Shown here: piece by piece, positions 8,859-17,087 of the stretch | How positions within the stretch are numbered: position 1 is the stretch's first letter | How the letters are laid out: the number at the start of each line of letters is the position of its first letter | The notes under the pieces: generated by a model | Databases searched by the model: none | Seen by the model: only the letters and a program-made list of their open reading frames with translations | Told to the model about the DNA's origin: nothing | Assembly: GCA_032161045.1 (NCBI GenBank) | Contig: JAVHTH010000008.1 | Strand: one strand, 5' to 3' | DNA: 64,000 bases | Origin: Fervidibacter sinensis | GTDB taxonomy: Bacteria > Armatimonadota > Fervidibacteria > Fervidibacterales > Fervidibacteraceae | Translations under genes and position numbers: made by a program

Positions 8859-9880
8859 GCATTTTCGCCCTTTAAACGCCACCCGTAGTTCGCTTCATAG
8901 TATCGTTTGAACTCTTCGCTTTCCCGTATTTGCCGCCACCACCACTCGTTTTCGCGATACCAAGCGACTGTTTGAGCCAAAGCGGTTTCAAAATCGTGCT
9001 GTGGTTCCCACCCGAGTTTTCGCAACTTCTCCCAGTTGACCGAGTATCTTCGGTCGTGGGCAGGTCTGTCGGCGACGAAGCGGATGAGGCTTTCGGGCTT
9101 ACCCAAAAACTGCAAAATCAACTTGACGACTTCAATGTTTTGACGCTCGCATCCGGTCCCGATGTTGTAAACTTCGCCCGGTGTCCCATGTTCAATGAGA
9201 AAGTCAAGGGCGCGACAGTGGTCCTCAACGAAAATCCATTCGCGAACCTGCCTCCCGTCACCGTAAACTGGCAACGGCAAGTCAAGCAAAGCGTTTGTTA
9301 TCATGAGCGGGATGAGTTTTTCCGGGTGCTGGTAAGGACCAAAGTTGTTGCAACATCGGGTGATGATGACAGGAACGCGAAAACTTTTGGCGTAAGCGAG
9401 GGCAAGCAAATCGCCACCTGCTTTGCTCGCCGCATAGGGGCTTGATGGTTTTAGCGGTGCATCTTCACCAGCACTTCCGTCAAAGATTGGACCGTAAACT
9501 TCGTCAGTGGAAATGTGAACGACCAATCCTGTCCCGTGTTCGCGGGCACATTCCATGAGGGTGTGGACTCCCAAAACATCGGTCCGGACAAAATCGCCGC
9601 TTGAAAGCAACGACCTGTCAACATGAGTCTCGGCAGCGAAGTTGACGATGATGTCGGCTTTCGCCACCCAAGGCTCCAGTTGCTCTCGGTCGCAAATATC
9701 GCCTTGAACGAAAGTGAAATTGGGTTGTCCCTCCAAGTCGTGCAAGTTGCTTCTGTTGCCTGCGTAAGTCAGTTTGTCGTAGGCAATGATTTCCCACGCT
9801 GGATGTTCCTGTCGCCAGTAACGGATGAAGTTGCTCCCAATAAAGCCTGCGCCGCCGGTCACCAAAATCTTCGGCATCAT
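8855..9880 (-). CDS. rfbB: dTDP-glucose 4,6-dehydratase
   Basis: A 341-residue extended SDR of the RfbB/RmlB type that converts dTDP-glucose to dTDP-4-keto-6-deoxyglucose for rhamnose and other deoxysugars. It has the NAD-binding GGAGFIGSNF (residues 9-18), the dehydratase triad STDEVYG (Thr125, Asp126, Glu127) and Tyr149-x3-Lys153 in YAASK, plus NFGPYQHPEKLIPLMI, which is diagnostic of RmlB. GAGGTG lies just upstream of tandem ATGs, so the first or second Met could be used. No rmlA, rmlC or rmlD lies nearby in the window. Its stop overlaps that of rdgB in TTAA, in convergent orientation. Confidence 0.92.
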   Translation of the reverse strand: MMPKILVTGGAGFIGSNFIRYWRQEHPAWEIIAYDKLTYAGNRSNLHDLEGQPNFTFVQGDICDREQLEPWVAKADIIVNFAAETHVDRSLLSSGDFVRTDVLGVHTLMECAREHGTGLVVHISTDEVYGPIFDGSAGEDAPLKPSSPYAASKAGGDLLALAYAKSFRVPVIITRCCNNFGPYQHPEKLIPLMITNALLDLPLPVYGDGRQVREWIFVEDHCRALDFLIEHGTPGEVYNIGTGCERQNIEVVKLILQFLGKPESLIRFVADRPAHDRRYSVNWEKLRKLGWEPQHDFETALAQTVAWYRENEWWWRQIRESEEFKRYYEANYGWRLKGENA

Positions 9881-9976
9881 CGGTTCACCTCATTGGAAGC
9901 CTTGACACCATGCAAAAATATTATCGCACCTTTTCGGGAAGAGTTGGAAGCAAACTGAAGGGGAAAGGCAACTCAA

Positions 9977-10327
9977 TCAAAGCACGCGGGAGTTGCTGCT
10001 GTTTGTTGAAACGGTTCGGGCAATAAGCCTTTCTCGGTTCCAGAGAACGCCATGAACGGGGAAGTTGGCGAGCAAAACGCGCATTGGGCGCAGGCTATCG
10101 GTGTCCAATATCACGATCCCTTCCTTGCCCGCGGCGACGGCTATGAAACCGTCACGCAAAGCGATGTCAAAGGCTGGGAATTCCGTTATGTGTGCAATGA
10201 GTTCCGCTTTGTCTCCATTGAGTTCAAAAACCTTCAATCCGCCTGAACCGCAGGCAATGAAGATTCGCTTGCCCCACCGGACAGCCCCCGCTATTCCGTT
10301 AAACGGCGCTGTTTCGGTGTGCATCAT
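9977..10327 (-). CDS. Short beta-propeller (LVIVD-like) protein, possibly truncated
   Basis: A 116-residue protein with propeller-blade-like segments (GIAGAVRWGKRIFIACGS, GLKVFELNGD, DIALRDGFIAVAAGKEG, IVILDTDSLRPM) resembling LVIVD or WD-like blades. Only two to three blades are present, and the C-terminus becomes serine/asparagine-rich and unlike a blade. A complete propeller would need about 250-350 residues, so this is probably a truncated remnant. GAGGTGATCCAGT precedes the start, so it may still be translated. It is flanked by the repeat cluster at 10440-10780. Confidence 0.5.
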   Translation of the reverse strand: MMHTETAPFNGIAGAVRWGKRIFIACGSGGLKVFELNGDKAELIAHITEFPAFDIALRDGFIAVAAGKEGIVILDTDSLRPMRVLLANFPVHGVLWNRERLIARTVSTNSSNSRVL

Positions 10328-10566
10328 ACTGGATCACCTCTTCCAAGCAGGCAAACACTATGGACGCAATTCCGGCAAAAAGGTTTACTCACAAAACAGG
10401 GAAACTTTTCGCCGCTAATTAGCAAGGCAGAGGCTTGTCCCAAAGAGGAAAAATCGGCACGCCGGGAGGCGTGCCCTCCGAAATGAACACTGGGAGGGCG
10501 AGGCTCCCGCCAAGCCAAAATTCAGAGGGTCAGGCTTTGTCCGACCGAGATGAAAATTGGCTTAAT

Positions 10567-10631
10567 GTAGGGCGCGGTTTTACACCGTGCCGAAAAAAAT
10601 TTCGTCGGCAGGGTATAAAACCCTGCCCTAC
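10567..10631. repeat. 65-bp REPIN-like element, copy A
   Basis: Left arm 10567-10593 starts GTAGGGCGCGG and ends GTGCCGA; right arm 10605-10631 starts TCGGCAGGG and ends CTGCCCTAC. The arms are inverted copies of each other with an 11-bp spacer, and each also folds on itself. Confidence 0.8.
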
Positions 10632-10650
10632 AAGGGAAAAACGGCTTAAT

Positions 10651-10715
10651 GTAGGGCGCGGTTTTACACCGCGCCGATGGAAAATTTGTCGGCAGAGTGT
10701 AAAACCCTGCCCTAC
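10651..10715. repeat. 65-bp REPIN-like element, copy B
   Basis: Same 27-11-27 layout as copy A, 84 bp further on. The left-arm hairpin GGCGCGGT/ACCGCGCC is perfect; the right arm carries one change (GCAGAGTG). Confidence 0.8.
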
Positions 10716-10783
10716 AAGAGGAATTCGGCACGCCAAAGGCGTGCCCTTATATCTTGCCCATGAGCCGAAAATCTTTCTAAGCA

Positions 10784-11581
10784 TCAGTAGGCTGCGAAAA
10801 GCACGACGCTCATTCCACCGTCAACGGGCAAAGTTATGCCGTTGACATAGTTGGTGCAGGTTGAAAGGAAGATGGTGGCTTCGCGCAAGTCCTCATAAAC
10901 TCCCAAACGGTTTGCTGGTGTAGCGTTGAGGAATCTCTGCAGCCGTTCGGGTTCCCGTTCCAAGATTGCCCTGTTGAGGTCGGTCGGGATCAAGCCCGGC
11001 GCAATTGCGTTCACGCATAAGCCGTGCCTCGCCCACTCGCAAGCCAACTGTGCAGTCAAGGCTCTAATTCCACCTTTGCTTGTCCCATATGCAGCGACAT
11101 AAGGCACAGCCCTCAAACTCGTTTCGCTTGCTATGTTGATGATGTGCCCTCGTTTTCGTTGAAGCATCCGCTTGCCGACAATCTGGCAGGCACGGGCGAC
11201 GCTGAGCAAGTTGATGTCAAAAATGTCCTCCCAAACTTCGCGAGGGATATCTTCGGCGTTGTATCGGCGCAGAATGCCTTGAGCGTTGATGAGGATGTCA
11301 ATTGGACCGAATTCGCTTTCAATCCAGTCGCAGCAGGCTTCCAATGCGGCGTCATCGCGGGTGTCAAAGGTGAGTTTGTCTATGTCCACCGGCTTAGGGT
11401 ATGGACGAATTTTTGCCAACGAGTTGACGGTCGCTTCAACTTTTTCTCGGGTTCGTGAATTTGGGAAGACAATTGCTCCTTCCTCAGCGAGGAAGTGAGC
11501 CATCGCGGCTCCGATTGAACTGTAACCATCGGTCGCCGTCCCGCCAAGCACCAAAGCAACCTTGCCGTCAAGTTTGCCCAT
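10784..11581 (-). CDS. Short-chain dehydrogenase/reductase
   Basis: A 265-residue classical SDR oxidoreductase using NAD(P). The cofactor loop is altered to GGTATDGYSSIG (residues 13-24), a longer variant of the usual TGxxxGxG. Active-site Ser152 (NIAS), Tyr165 and Lys169 (YGTSKGG) are present, as is the NAQG form of the NNAG motif (99-102). The C-terminal PVDGGMSV end is typical. The family is broad (3-oxoacyl-ACP reductase, glucose and sugar-acid dehydrogenases). The beta-mannosidase gene directly upstream on the same strand hints at a sugar substrate, as inference. Start ATG has AAGGAGGG 8 bp upstream. Confidence 0.9.
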   Translation of the reverse strand: MGKLDGKVALVLGGTATDGYSSIGAAMAHFLAEEGAIVFPNSRTREKVEATVNSLAKIRPYPKPVDIDKLTFDTRDDAALEACCDWIESEFGPIDILINAQGILRRYNAEDIPREVWEDIFDINLLSVARACQIVGKRMLQRKRGHIINIASETSLRAVPYVAAYGTSKGGIRALTAQLACEWARHGLCVNAIAPGLIPTDLNRAILEREPERLQRFLNATPANRLGVYEDLREATIFLSTCTNYVNGITLPVDGGMSVVLFAAY

Positions 11582-11617
11582 CGTCCATCCCTCCTTCGTT
11601 CAAAATTGCCAACGGTC

Positions 11618-11672
11618 AGACGAAACTCAGAGGGGCGGGCTCCTGCCCGACCGATTTTGGCTTGCCCTCCGA
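11618..11672. repeat. Palindromic intergenic repeat
   Basis: Contains CAGAGGGGCGGGCTCCTGCC followed by CGACCGATTTTGGCTTGCCC. It is related to blocks at about 10493-10555 and 22178-22245. It lies between the GH2 gene and the SDR gene. Confidence 0.6.
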
Positions 11673-11688
11673 TGACCAAAATTTTACG

Positions 11689-14175
11689 CTATCGGTAATG
11701 CCAAATCTTAAGCCTCGCTTTGAGTTCTACAGAAGTCATTGGACGCGACAATTTCACAGTAACTTTGCGGTTCATGCCCGGTAGCAGGTCAAAGGCATTG
11801 TCGGTAAAAGTTGCGTCAGGGTCACCTTCAACCTCAAGCCACAGGCACTTGACAAAAGCATCGGAACTGACCTGCAAGGTCAAAGTGCCCTTAACTTCGG
11901 ACACATCAACCTTCACCTCGGGACAGGGCAAAATCACATCTTTGAGAGGCGCGAGGAAAATAGCATCGTAGGTTGAAGGCTCATTAGAGTCATTGCCAGT
12001 GATGTAAAACTCGGCGGAAATCAAGTGCCGATGAAGGTCAAAGTTGTCTGGCAACTCAACAGTCAAAATTTGCTGCGAGGAGTTAGGAGCGACAGTCAAG
12101 ACCTCCTCGTGACCCCACAAGGCTCTTCCGAACACATCTTGCACCTTGGCGAAAATCGTTCCTTGAACTGGTCGCAAGAGGTCGTTGACGACCCAAACCG
12201 TCGGCGGATTAGTCGGTGCTATGCTGACCAAGACTGGGGCGAACGCTCGCCTTGTGAAATAGTAGCCAGCCTTTGGGCGACCTAAGTAATCAAGGACGCT
12301 CCAACTGACGACTTGCCAACAATCGTTGAGTTGCCAAAAGAGAGCGCCCGCAGTTTTAAACTTTCGCCTTCGCCAATGGGTTATGCCGGTTTTGAGTGCT
12401 TCGCCTTGAAGGAGTTGAGCGACGCGAACCCATTCGCCTAAATCGCCTGGAACTTTGAAGTGAGCCGACATGTAGCGGTAAATTCGCTGAATTCCGTCAG
12501 CCATCTTGTCATGGTGTTCCATCACTTTGCTGTTGGGGAAGCGGTCTTCAGGTTCTGTGAAAGTCTCAATCGTCGGCAAATTCGGCGGTGCCTGAAAGCC
12601 GAACTCGCTGATAAAGCGCCCTGTGTCGCGCAGGTAACCCCTGTGGTCTTCTCGGAACCAAACATCCCAACTGTGCCTATCGCCCTCGTTCATTGAGTTC
12701 GGGTCAGTTCCGCCGAACGGGCTGCTTTGCCAGTAAGGTCGGGATGGGTCAAGCCGCCGACAAACATCGGGCAAAATTTGCGCGTAAATCGTTTCGCCGT
12801 AAAACTTGTCCCGCTTGCCGGCTGCTTTGAGGTTGAACAGCCAATCGTTTTCGTTGTTTCCGCACCACAAGACGATGCACGGGTGATGCCTAAGTTGCTT
12901 GACAATTGTTTCTGCCTCTTTCCGCACTTGTTCATGGAACCAAGCCTCTTCAGGATATTCGGCGCAAGAAAACATGAAGTCGTGCCAAACCATGATGCCC
13001 AGTTCGTCGCAAATTTCGTAAAAGGCTTCATCCTCGTAAATCCCGCCGCCCCAAATCCGAAGCATGTTCATGTTCGCTTCGGCTGCTTTTTGAAGCAAAT
13101 CTCGGTAACGCTCCTTCGTTACGCGAGGCAAAAAGTTATCGGCTGGAATCCAGTTTGCACCCTTGCAAAAGACGGACACACCGTTTATGCGGACGATGAA
13201 ACTTTTGCCCTCTTCGTCAGGCTCCTGCACCAACTCAACCTTGCGCAGCCCGACCTTGACAGTTTTTTCGTCGGTTGTTTCCTCGCCGACCTCAACGCAG
13301 CACTTCAAAGTGTAAAGAGGCTGTTCGCCCATTCCGTTGGGGAACCAAAGGCAGGGTTGGGAGATTTCAATTTCGGCGTAAACAGTGTTTTCACCCAACT
13401 TCAAACTCGCGGGCACGCAAGCGATGAACTGTTGCTCACCGTGCTGCAAGATGAAGCGGACGCGCGCTTCCGCTTCCTTGACGGCGTTAAGTTCTGCCTC
13501 AACTCTCACCCTCGCTTTAGAGTGGTCATCGCTTAGTTCCGTCAGGTAAGCCCAAAGGTTTCTGAGGCAAGCGACATTGTAAGCGAAAAGTTCAACGGGG
13601 CGCCAAATTCCGCTGGTTGGCAGCCTCGGTCCCCAATCCCAGCCGAACGAATACTGAGCCTTGCGCAGGTAAGGTCTGGGTTGGTAAAACGCTGAGTTAA
13701 GTGCACCATAGCGCTTCTCTCGTTCCTCGCAAATTTTCGTCGGCGAGTCAATTTTAACGACGAGCGTGTTTCGCCCCTCACGGAGTGAATTTTTGACCTC
13801 AAACCTGTGCGGGATGAACATGTTGTCAACTTCGCTGACCTTTTCACCGTTGAGCCAAATGGTTGCTGCTGTGTCCAAACCGTGAAAGACCAACTCAACA
13901 GCATCGTGGCTGAGCAATTCGGCTGGGACCTCAAAATCTCGCCGATACCACCATTCACGCTCTTCAACCCACTTGACGACAAGTTCGTTAAGCCTGTAAA
14001 ACGGGTCAGGCAACTTACCCGCTCGCATCAAATCCAAGTGGACAACGCCCGGCACTTGTGCAGGGATTGTTCGTTCTGGCGGAAGTTGGAAATTAGGCGT
14101 GAAAGCACCTTGCCGTTCGCCTTCACCCAACTCAAACTCTGTCAACCACCAAGTCCCGTCCAAACTTAACCTCAT
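11689..14175 (-). CDS. Glycoside hydrolase family 2, beta-mannosidase type
   Basis: An 828-residue GH2 enzyme that releases terminal beta-mannose from mannans or glycans. Domain order: jelly-roll sugar-binding domain (about 1-200, with WYRRDFEVP, LVFHGLDTAATIWLNG and FGWDWGPRLPTSGIW), immunoglobulin-like domain (about 205-315), TIM barrel (about 315-640) and C-terminal beta domains. Acid/base Glu442 lies in CGNNEN and nucleophile Glu524 in FISEFGF. The N-terminal and WDWGP motifs are characteristic of beta-mannosidases rather than LacZ. No signal peptide is seen, so it probably acts in the cytoplasm on imported oligosaccharides. ATG 14175 (GGGGTGA upstream) is preferred to GTG 14187. The SDR follows on the same strand. 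Confidence 0.93.
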   Translation of the reverse strand: MRLSLDGTWWLTEFELGEGERQGAFTPNFQLPPERTIPAQVPGVVHLDLMRAGKLPDPFYRLNELVVKWVEEREWWYRRDFEVPAELLSHDAVELVFHGLDTAATIWLNGEKVSEVDNMFIPHRFEVKNSLREGRNTLVVKIDSPTKICEEREKRYGALNSAFYQPRPYLRKAQYSFGWDWGPRLPTSGIWRPVELFAYNVACLRNLWAYLTELSDDHSKARVRVEAELNAVKEAEARVRFILQHGEQQFIACVPASLKLGENTVYAEIEISQPCLWFPNGMGEQPLYTLKCCVEVGEETTDEKTVKVGLRKVELVQEPDEEGKSFIVRINGVSVFCKGANWIPADNFLPRVTKERYRDLLQKAAEANMNMLRIWGGGIYEDEAFYEICDELGIMVWHDFMFSCAEYPEEAWFHEQVRKEAETIVKQLRHHPCIVLWCGNNENDWLFNLKAAGKRDKFYGETIYAQILPDVCRRLDPSRPYWQSSPFGGTDPNSMNEGDRHSWDVWFREDHRGYLRDTGRFISEFGFQAPPNLPTIETFTEPEDRFPNSKVMEHHDKMADGIQRIYRYMSAHFKVPGDLGEWVRVAQLLQGEALKTGITHWRRRKFKTAGALFWQLNDCWQVVSWSVLDYLGRPKAGYYFTRRAFAPVLVSIAPTNPPTVWVVNDLLRPVQGTIFAKVQDVFGRALWGHEEVLTVAPNSSQQILTVELPDNFDLHRHLISAEFYITGNDSNEPSTYDAIFLAPLKDVILPCPEVKVDVSEVKGTLTLQVSSDAFVKCLWLEVEGDPDATFTDNAFDLLPGMNRKVTVKLSRPMTSVELKARLKIWHYR

Positions 14176-14301
14176 TTTCGCTCTCACCCCGCTCGGTTTC
14201 CTTCATCCGACGGCAAATTTTGTCACCGAAATTTTCATTGCGCATTTGCACAAGTTCTGCACTTTGCACTCAGTTTCGGCTCCCTTGAGGGGTTGCCTTA
14301 T

Positions 14302-14345
14302 GTAGGGTGCGGTTTTACACCGCGCCGAAAAATTTGTCGGCAGAA
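14302..14345. repeat. Truncated copy of the 65-bp REPIN-like element
   Basis: The left arm (GTAGGGTGCGGTTTTACACC then GCGCCGA) is complete, but the right arm stops after TCGGCAG. It lies in the divergent gap between the GH2 and RusA genes. Confidence 0.65.
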
Positions 14346-14447
14346 AAATTTTTGGCTCTGTGAGGTTCGCCCTTCTGAGGGGTAACGCCCTCAAAGAAGG
14401 CTGCAGGACTTTTCAACTTGCTTTAAACTTTTTTGCGGTGAGCGAAA

Positions 14448-15017
14448 ATGCAGCAGTGGCGGTTCATCTTGCCGTTGCCGCCGAGCATTAATCACCAATA
14501 CACCGAGCGTGATGGTCGCTGGGTTTTGAGCCGAGAAGCGAGGCATTACAAAACCCACCTGCAAAAAGCCTTCAAGCGACTTAAAGCGTCGGGCAAGTTA
14601 CAAACTAAGTCACTTGATGCTTTGCTATCCCTTTTCGCTGACATTGAAACTCCGCACCCAGCACCTCGCACCCAGCACGAAATCTTTTTGCAGTTGCGTT
14701 TGGAGTTCTTTTTCAAGACGGCTCAACGGCGCGATTTAGACAACGGGTTGAAAATCGTTCAGGACTTGGTTTGTGAGGCTTTGGGAGTTGATGACAGGAA
14801 TGTCGTTGCTGTGGAACTCGTCAAGCGCGTTGACCCTCAAAACCCACGCCTTGAAGTGACCGTTTCGGCGTTGCCTTCATGGGACTTTTCGCAGCCAAAT
14901 TTACAGCCCGCTCCAGCCCTTGATTTACGACCCTTCGTTCCACCATTAAAACCGCAAAGGACTAAACCGTCAAAACGAACTTTTAGCCTTGCCGATTGGC
15001 TCGCTGAAAAAGGATAG
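14448..15017 (+). CDS. RusA-family Holliday junction resolvase
   Basis: A 189-residue endonuclease of the RusA family, which cuts Holliday junctions as a dimer. The N-terminal PLPPSINHQY motif is typical. Metal-binding acids are seen as Asp96 and Asp98 in RRDLDNGLK and Asp115/Asp116 in ALGVDDRNV, spaced like the three catalytic Asp of E. coli RusA. Compared with the 120-residue E. coli protein it has an insert at about residues 50-76 and a proline- and lysine-rich tail from about 155. RusA proteins are often phage-encoded, but no phage gene is seen nearby; it sits just before proB. The start ATG follows GGTGAG. Confidence 0.85.
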   Translation: MQQWRFILPLPPSINHQYTERDGRWVLSREARHYKTHLQKAFKRLKASGKLQTKSLDALLSLFADIETPHPAPRTQHEIFLQLRLEFFFKTAQRRDLDNGLKIVQDLVCEALGVDDRNVVAVELVKRVDPQNPRLEVTVSALPSWDFSQPNLQPAPALDLRPFVPPLKPQRTKPSKRTFSLADWLAEKG

Positions 15018-15082
15018 GCGGGAGAGCAAATGGGCAAAAGGTTGGAGTGACGCTTTTGGCGAAGAATACACCCTTACACGAC

Positions 15083-15099
15083 TGCACGCTTGCACGCTC
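15083..15099. repeat. Fragment of the GCGTGCAAG/CTTGCACGC repeat family
   Basis: TGCACGCTTGCACGCTC matches the arm sequence of the larger inverted repeat at 34533-34610. It lies in the 135-bp gap before proB. Confidence 0.4.
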
Positions 15100-15152
15100 A
15101 AACGCACAACACCGAACGCTCAACGAACCCTGCGAGGTGAAGGTTTCGGGAT

Positions 15153-16271
15153 ATGGGTAAAACGATTGTCGTCAAGGTTGGAACTTCAACGCTAACTGGC
15201 GGCAAAGAGACCCTTGACATTGATTACATGGCGGATTTGGTCAGGCAATTATGTCAAGTTGCTGATGAAGGGCACAAGGTCGTCCTCGTAACTTCGGGCG
15301 CAATAAGGTCGGGGATGGCTGCGCTTAACTTGAAACCAATGCTCAGCCTTGCTGAAAAGCAAGCAGCCGCTGCCGTCGGGCAAAGCCTCCTCATGCACAC
15401 TTACCGAGAACTTTTCGCCAAATACGGTCACCATGTGGGGCAAGTGCTTTTGACGCGAGCCGATGTTGAGGATAGGGAAAGGTTTAGGAACGCGAGGCAA
15501 ACTTTCCAGCAACTGCTCCGTTGGTCGGTCATTCCCATCGTCAACGAAAACGACACGGTTTCAACCGAAGAAATCCAGTTCGGCGATAACGACATGCTTG
15601 CAGCACTGACAGCGCTCGTCACCGACGCCGATATGGTCATACTGCTCAGCGATGTTGATGGTTTCTTCATCAAGCCGCCAAAGGGCAAACCTTACTTGGC
15701 TAATGAAATCTGCGAACTTGACGAAACCATATGGCGAAGTGCCGGCAAATCCGGCAAGTTTGGGACGGGCGGGATGATTTCAAAACTTCAGGCTGCGGAA
15801 GTGCTGATGAATTGTGGGATTTTGATGGTTTTGGCAAACGGGCGAACCCAAGATGTCGTGCCGAGAATTGTCAACGGTGAGCAAATTGGCACGAGGTTCA
15901 TCCCCAAAAGGCAACTGCCGGCGCGTAAAAGGTGGTTGGCATTTGTGCCGCGAGTAAAGGGGCAAATCGTCGTCAACGAGGGCGCAAAGCGAAGCATAGT
16001 CGCTGATGGAAAAAGCCTGTTGCCTGCAGGCGTTTTGGGCGTCGCTGGGGAATTTGAAAGCGGCGATGTCGTGGCTTTAGTTGACGGAACAGGGAGTTTG
16101 TTCGCAAAAGGCATCACCAATTACTCAGCCGATGAAATCAAGAAAATTGCCGGGCTACATTCGGACAAGGTGGCAAAAGTCCTCGGGGTAGGGAAGAAGC
16201 CTGAGGTCGTCCATCGCGACAATTTGGTCGTCTTGTCCGAAAACTCGGGTGAAAATGGAGGCGAGATTTAA
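15153..16271 (+). CDS. proB: Glutamate 5-kinase
   Basis: A 372-residue enzyme, the usual length, catalysing the ATP-dependent phosphorylation of glutamate, the first step of proline synthesis. The amino-acid kinase domain (about 1-255) starts VVKVGTSTL and contains VTSGAI, VNENDTV and GTGGMISKLQAA. A C-terminal PUA domain (about 275-360) carries VVNEGAKRSI and LPAGV. GAGGTGAAGG lies upstream of ATG 15153. Its TAA overlaps the thiD start (TAATG), so the two are translationally coupled. No proA or proC lies in the window. Confidence 0.95.
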   Translation: MGKTIVVKVGTSTLTGGKETLDIDYMADLVRQLCQVADEGHKVVLVTSGAIRSGMAALNLKPMLSLAEKQAAAAVGQSLLMHTYRELFAKYGHHVGQVLLTRADVEDRERFRNARQTFQQLLRWSVIPIVNENDTVSTEEIQFGDNDMLAALTALVTDADMVILLSDVDGFFIKPPKGKPYLANEICELDETIWRSAGKSGKFGTGGMISKLQAAEVLMNCGILMVLANGRTQDVVPRIVNGEQIGTRFIPKRQLPARKRWLAFVPRVKGQIVVNEGAKRSIVADGKSLLPAGVLGVAGEFESGDVVALVDGTGSLFAKGITNYSADEIKKIAGLHSDKVAKVLGVGKKPEVVHRDNLVVLSENSGENGGEI

Positions 16272-17074
16272 TGGCAGTTCCGAGGGTGCTCATCATTGCT
16301 GGCTCAGATTCAGGAGGCGGTGCCGGAATTCAAGCCGACCTAAAAACTGTTTCGGCTCTGGGAGCGTTCGGGATGACAGCGATAACGGCACTGACCGCTC
16401 AAAATACGACGGGAGTTTATGGCGTCATTGAAATGCCACCGGAATTTGTCGCCCAGCAAATTGAAGTTTGCGTCACCGATATTGGTTGCGATGCTGTCAA
16501 GACGGGGATGTTGGCTAACGCTGAAATCATTGAAGTCGTTGCTGAGCAAGTTCGCAAACACAATCTTCAACCACTTGTCGTTGACCCAGTGATGATCGCC
16601 AAGAGCGGTGCTCCGCTTTTGCGTCCTGAAGCGGTTGATGCCCTCAAAACCAAACTTCTGCCCCTCGCAACGGTCGTAACGCCCAATTTGCATGAAGCCA
16701 AAGCGTTGACGGGCATGGAAATCCGTTCCATTGACGAAATGAAGGAAGCGGCGAAAAGGTTGCACGAGTTCGGGGTGAAATTTGTTGTCGTCAAGGGAGG
16801 TCACCTTGAGGGCACGACTGAGTCTATTGACATCCTTTACGACGGAAACGAGTTCACCGAATTCAAATCGCCTCGTTACGAAACCAAAAACACTCACGGC
16901 ACTGGCTGCATCTTCGCCTCAGCAATTGCAGCAGGCTTGGCATCAGGGCTTGACATCAAATCTGCAGTGAAGCAAGCGAAGGAATTTATCACCGCTGCTA
17001 TCAGGGAAGCCCTTCCGCTTGGCAAGGGTCACGGACCGGCAAATCCGATGGCTTGGTTGAGAAAAGGCAACTGA
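16271..17074 (+). CDS. thiD: Hydroxymethylpyrimidine/phosphomethylpyrimidine kinase
   Basis: A 267-residue ribokinase-superfamily enzyme that phosphorylates HMP and HMP-P for thiamine synthesis. Signature segments are IIAGSDSGGGAGIQADLK (residues 8-25), TALTAQNT, VVDPVMIAKSG, TPNLHEAKALTG and the catalytic-cysteine motif THGTGCIFASAIAAGL near residue 215. The length is normal. It is coupled to proB by a one-base stop/start overlap, an unusual pairing of proline and thiamine genes. No TPP riboswitch is seen upstream of the proB-thiD pair. Confidence 0.95.
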   Translation: MAVPRVLIIAGSDSGGGAGIQADLKTVSALGAFGMTAITALTAQNTTGVYGVIEMPPEFVAQQIEVCVTDIGCDAVKTGMLANAEIIEVVAEQVRKHNLQPLVVDPVMIAKSGAPLLRPEAVDALKTKLLPLATVVTPNLHEAKALTGMEIRSIDEMKEAAKRLHEFGVKFVVVKGGHLEGTTESIDILYDGNEFTEFKSPRYETKNTHGTGCIFASAIAAGLASGLDIKSAVKQAKEFITAAIREALPLGKGHGPANPMAWLRKGN

Positions 17075-17087
17075 CTTCTCGGTGACT

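Larger units (their letters stand above)
10440..10780. repeat. Cluster of palindromic intergenic elements
   Basis: This stretch between the propeller fragment and the SDR is made of concatenated palindromes. They are a GGCACGCC hairpin at 10456-10475, a GGCGAGGCTCCCGCC hairpin near 10496-10512, two copies of a 65-bp two-armed element (10567-10631 and 10651-10715) and another GGCACGCC-AAA-GGCGTGCC hairpin at 10727-10745. The same order of blocks recurs at 22175-22375. No credible coding sequence is present. The 10328-10439 part of this gene-free stretch shows nothing. Confidence 0.8.

Noticed and set aside
10567..10715. Regularly spaced repeats considered as a CRISPR array
   Set aside because: Only two units; the repeats are palindromic 65-mers with a near-identical short link, with no variable spacers and no cas gene.
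12727..13536. Long rightward open frame of 269 codons over the GH2 gene
   Set aside because: It is antisense to a full-length beta-mannosidase with intact catalytic residues and shows no protein motif of its own.
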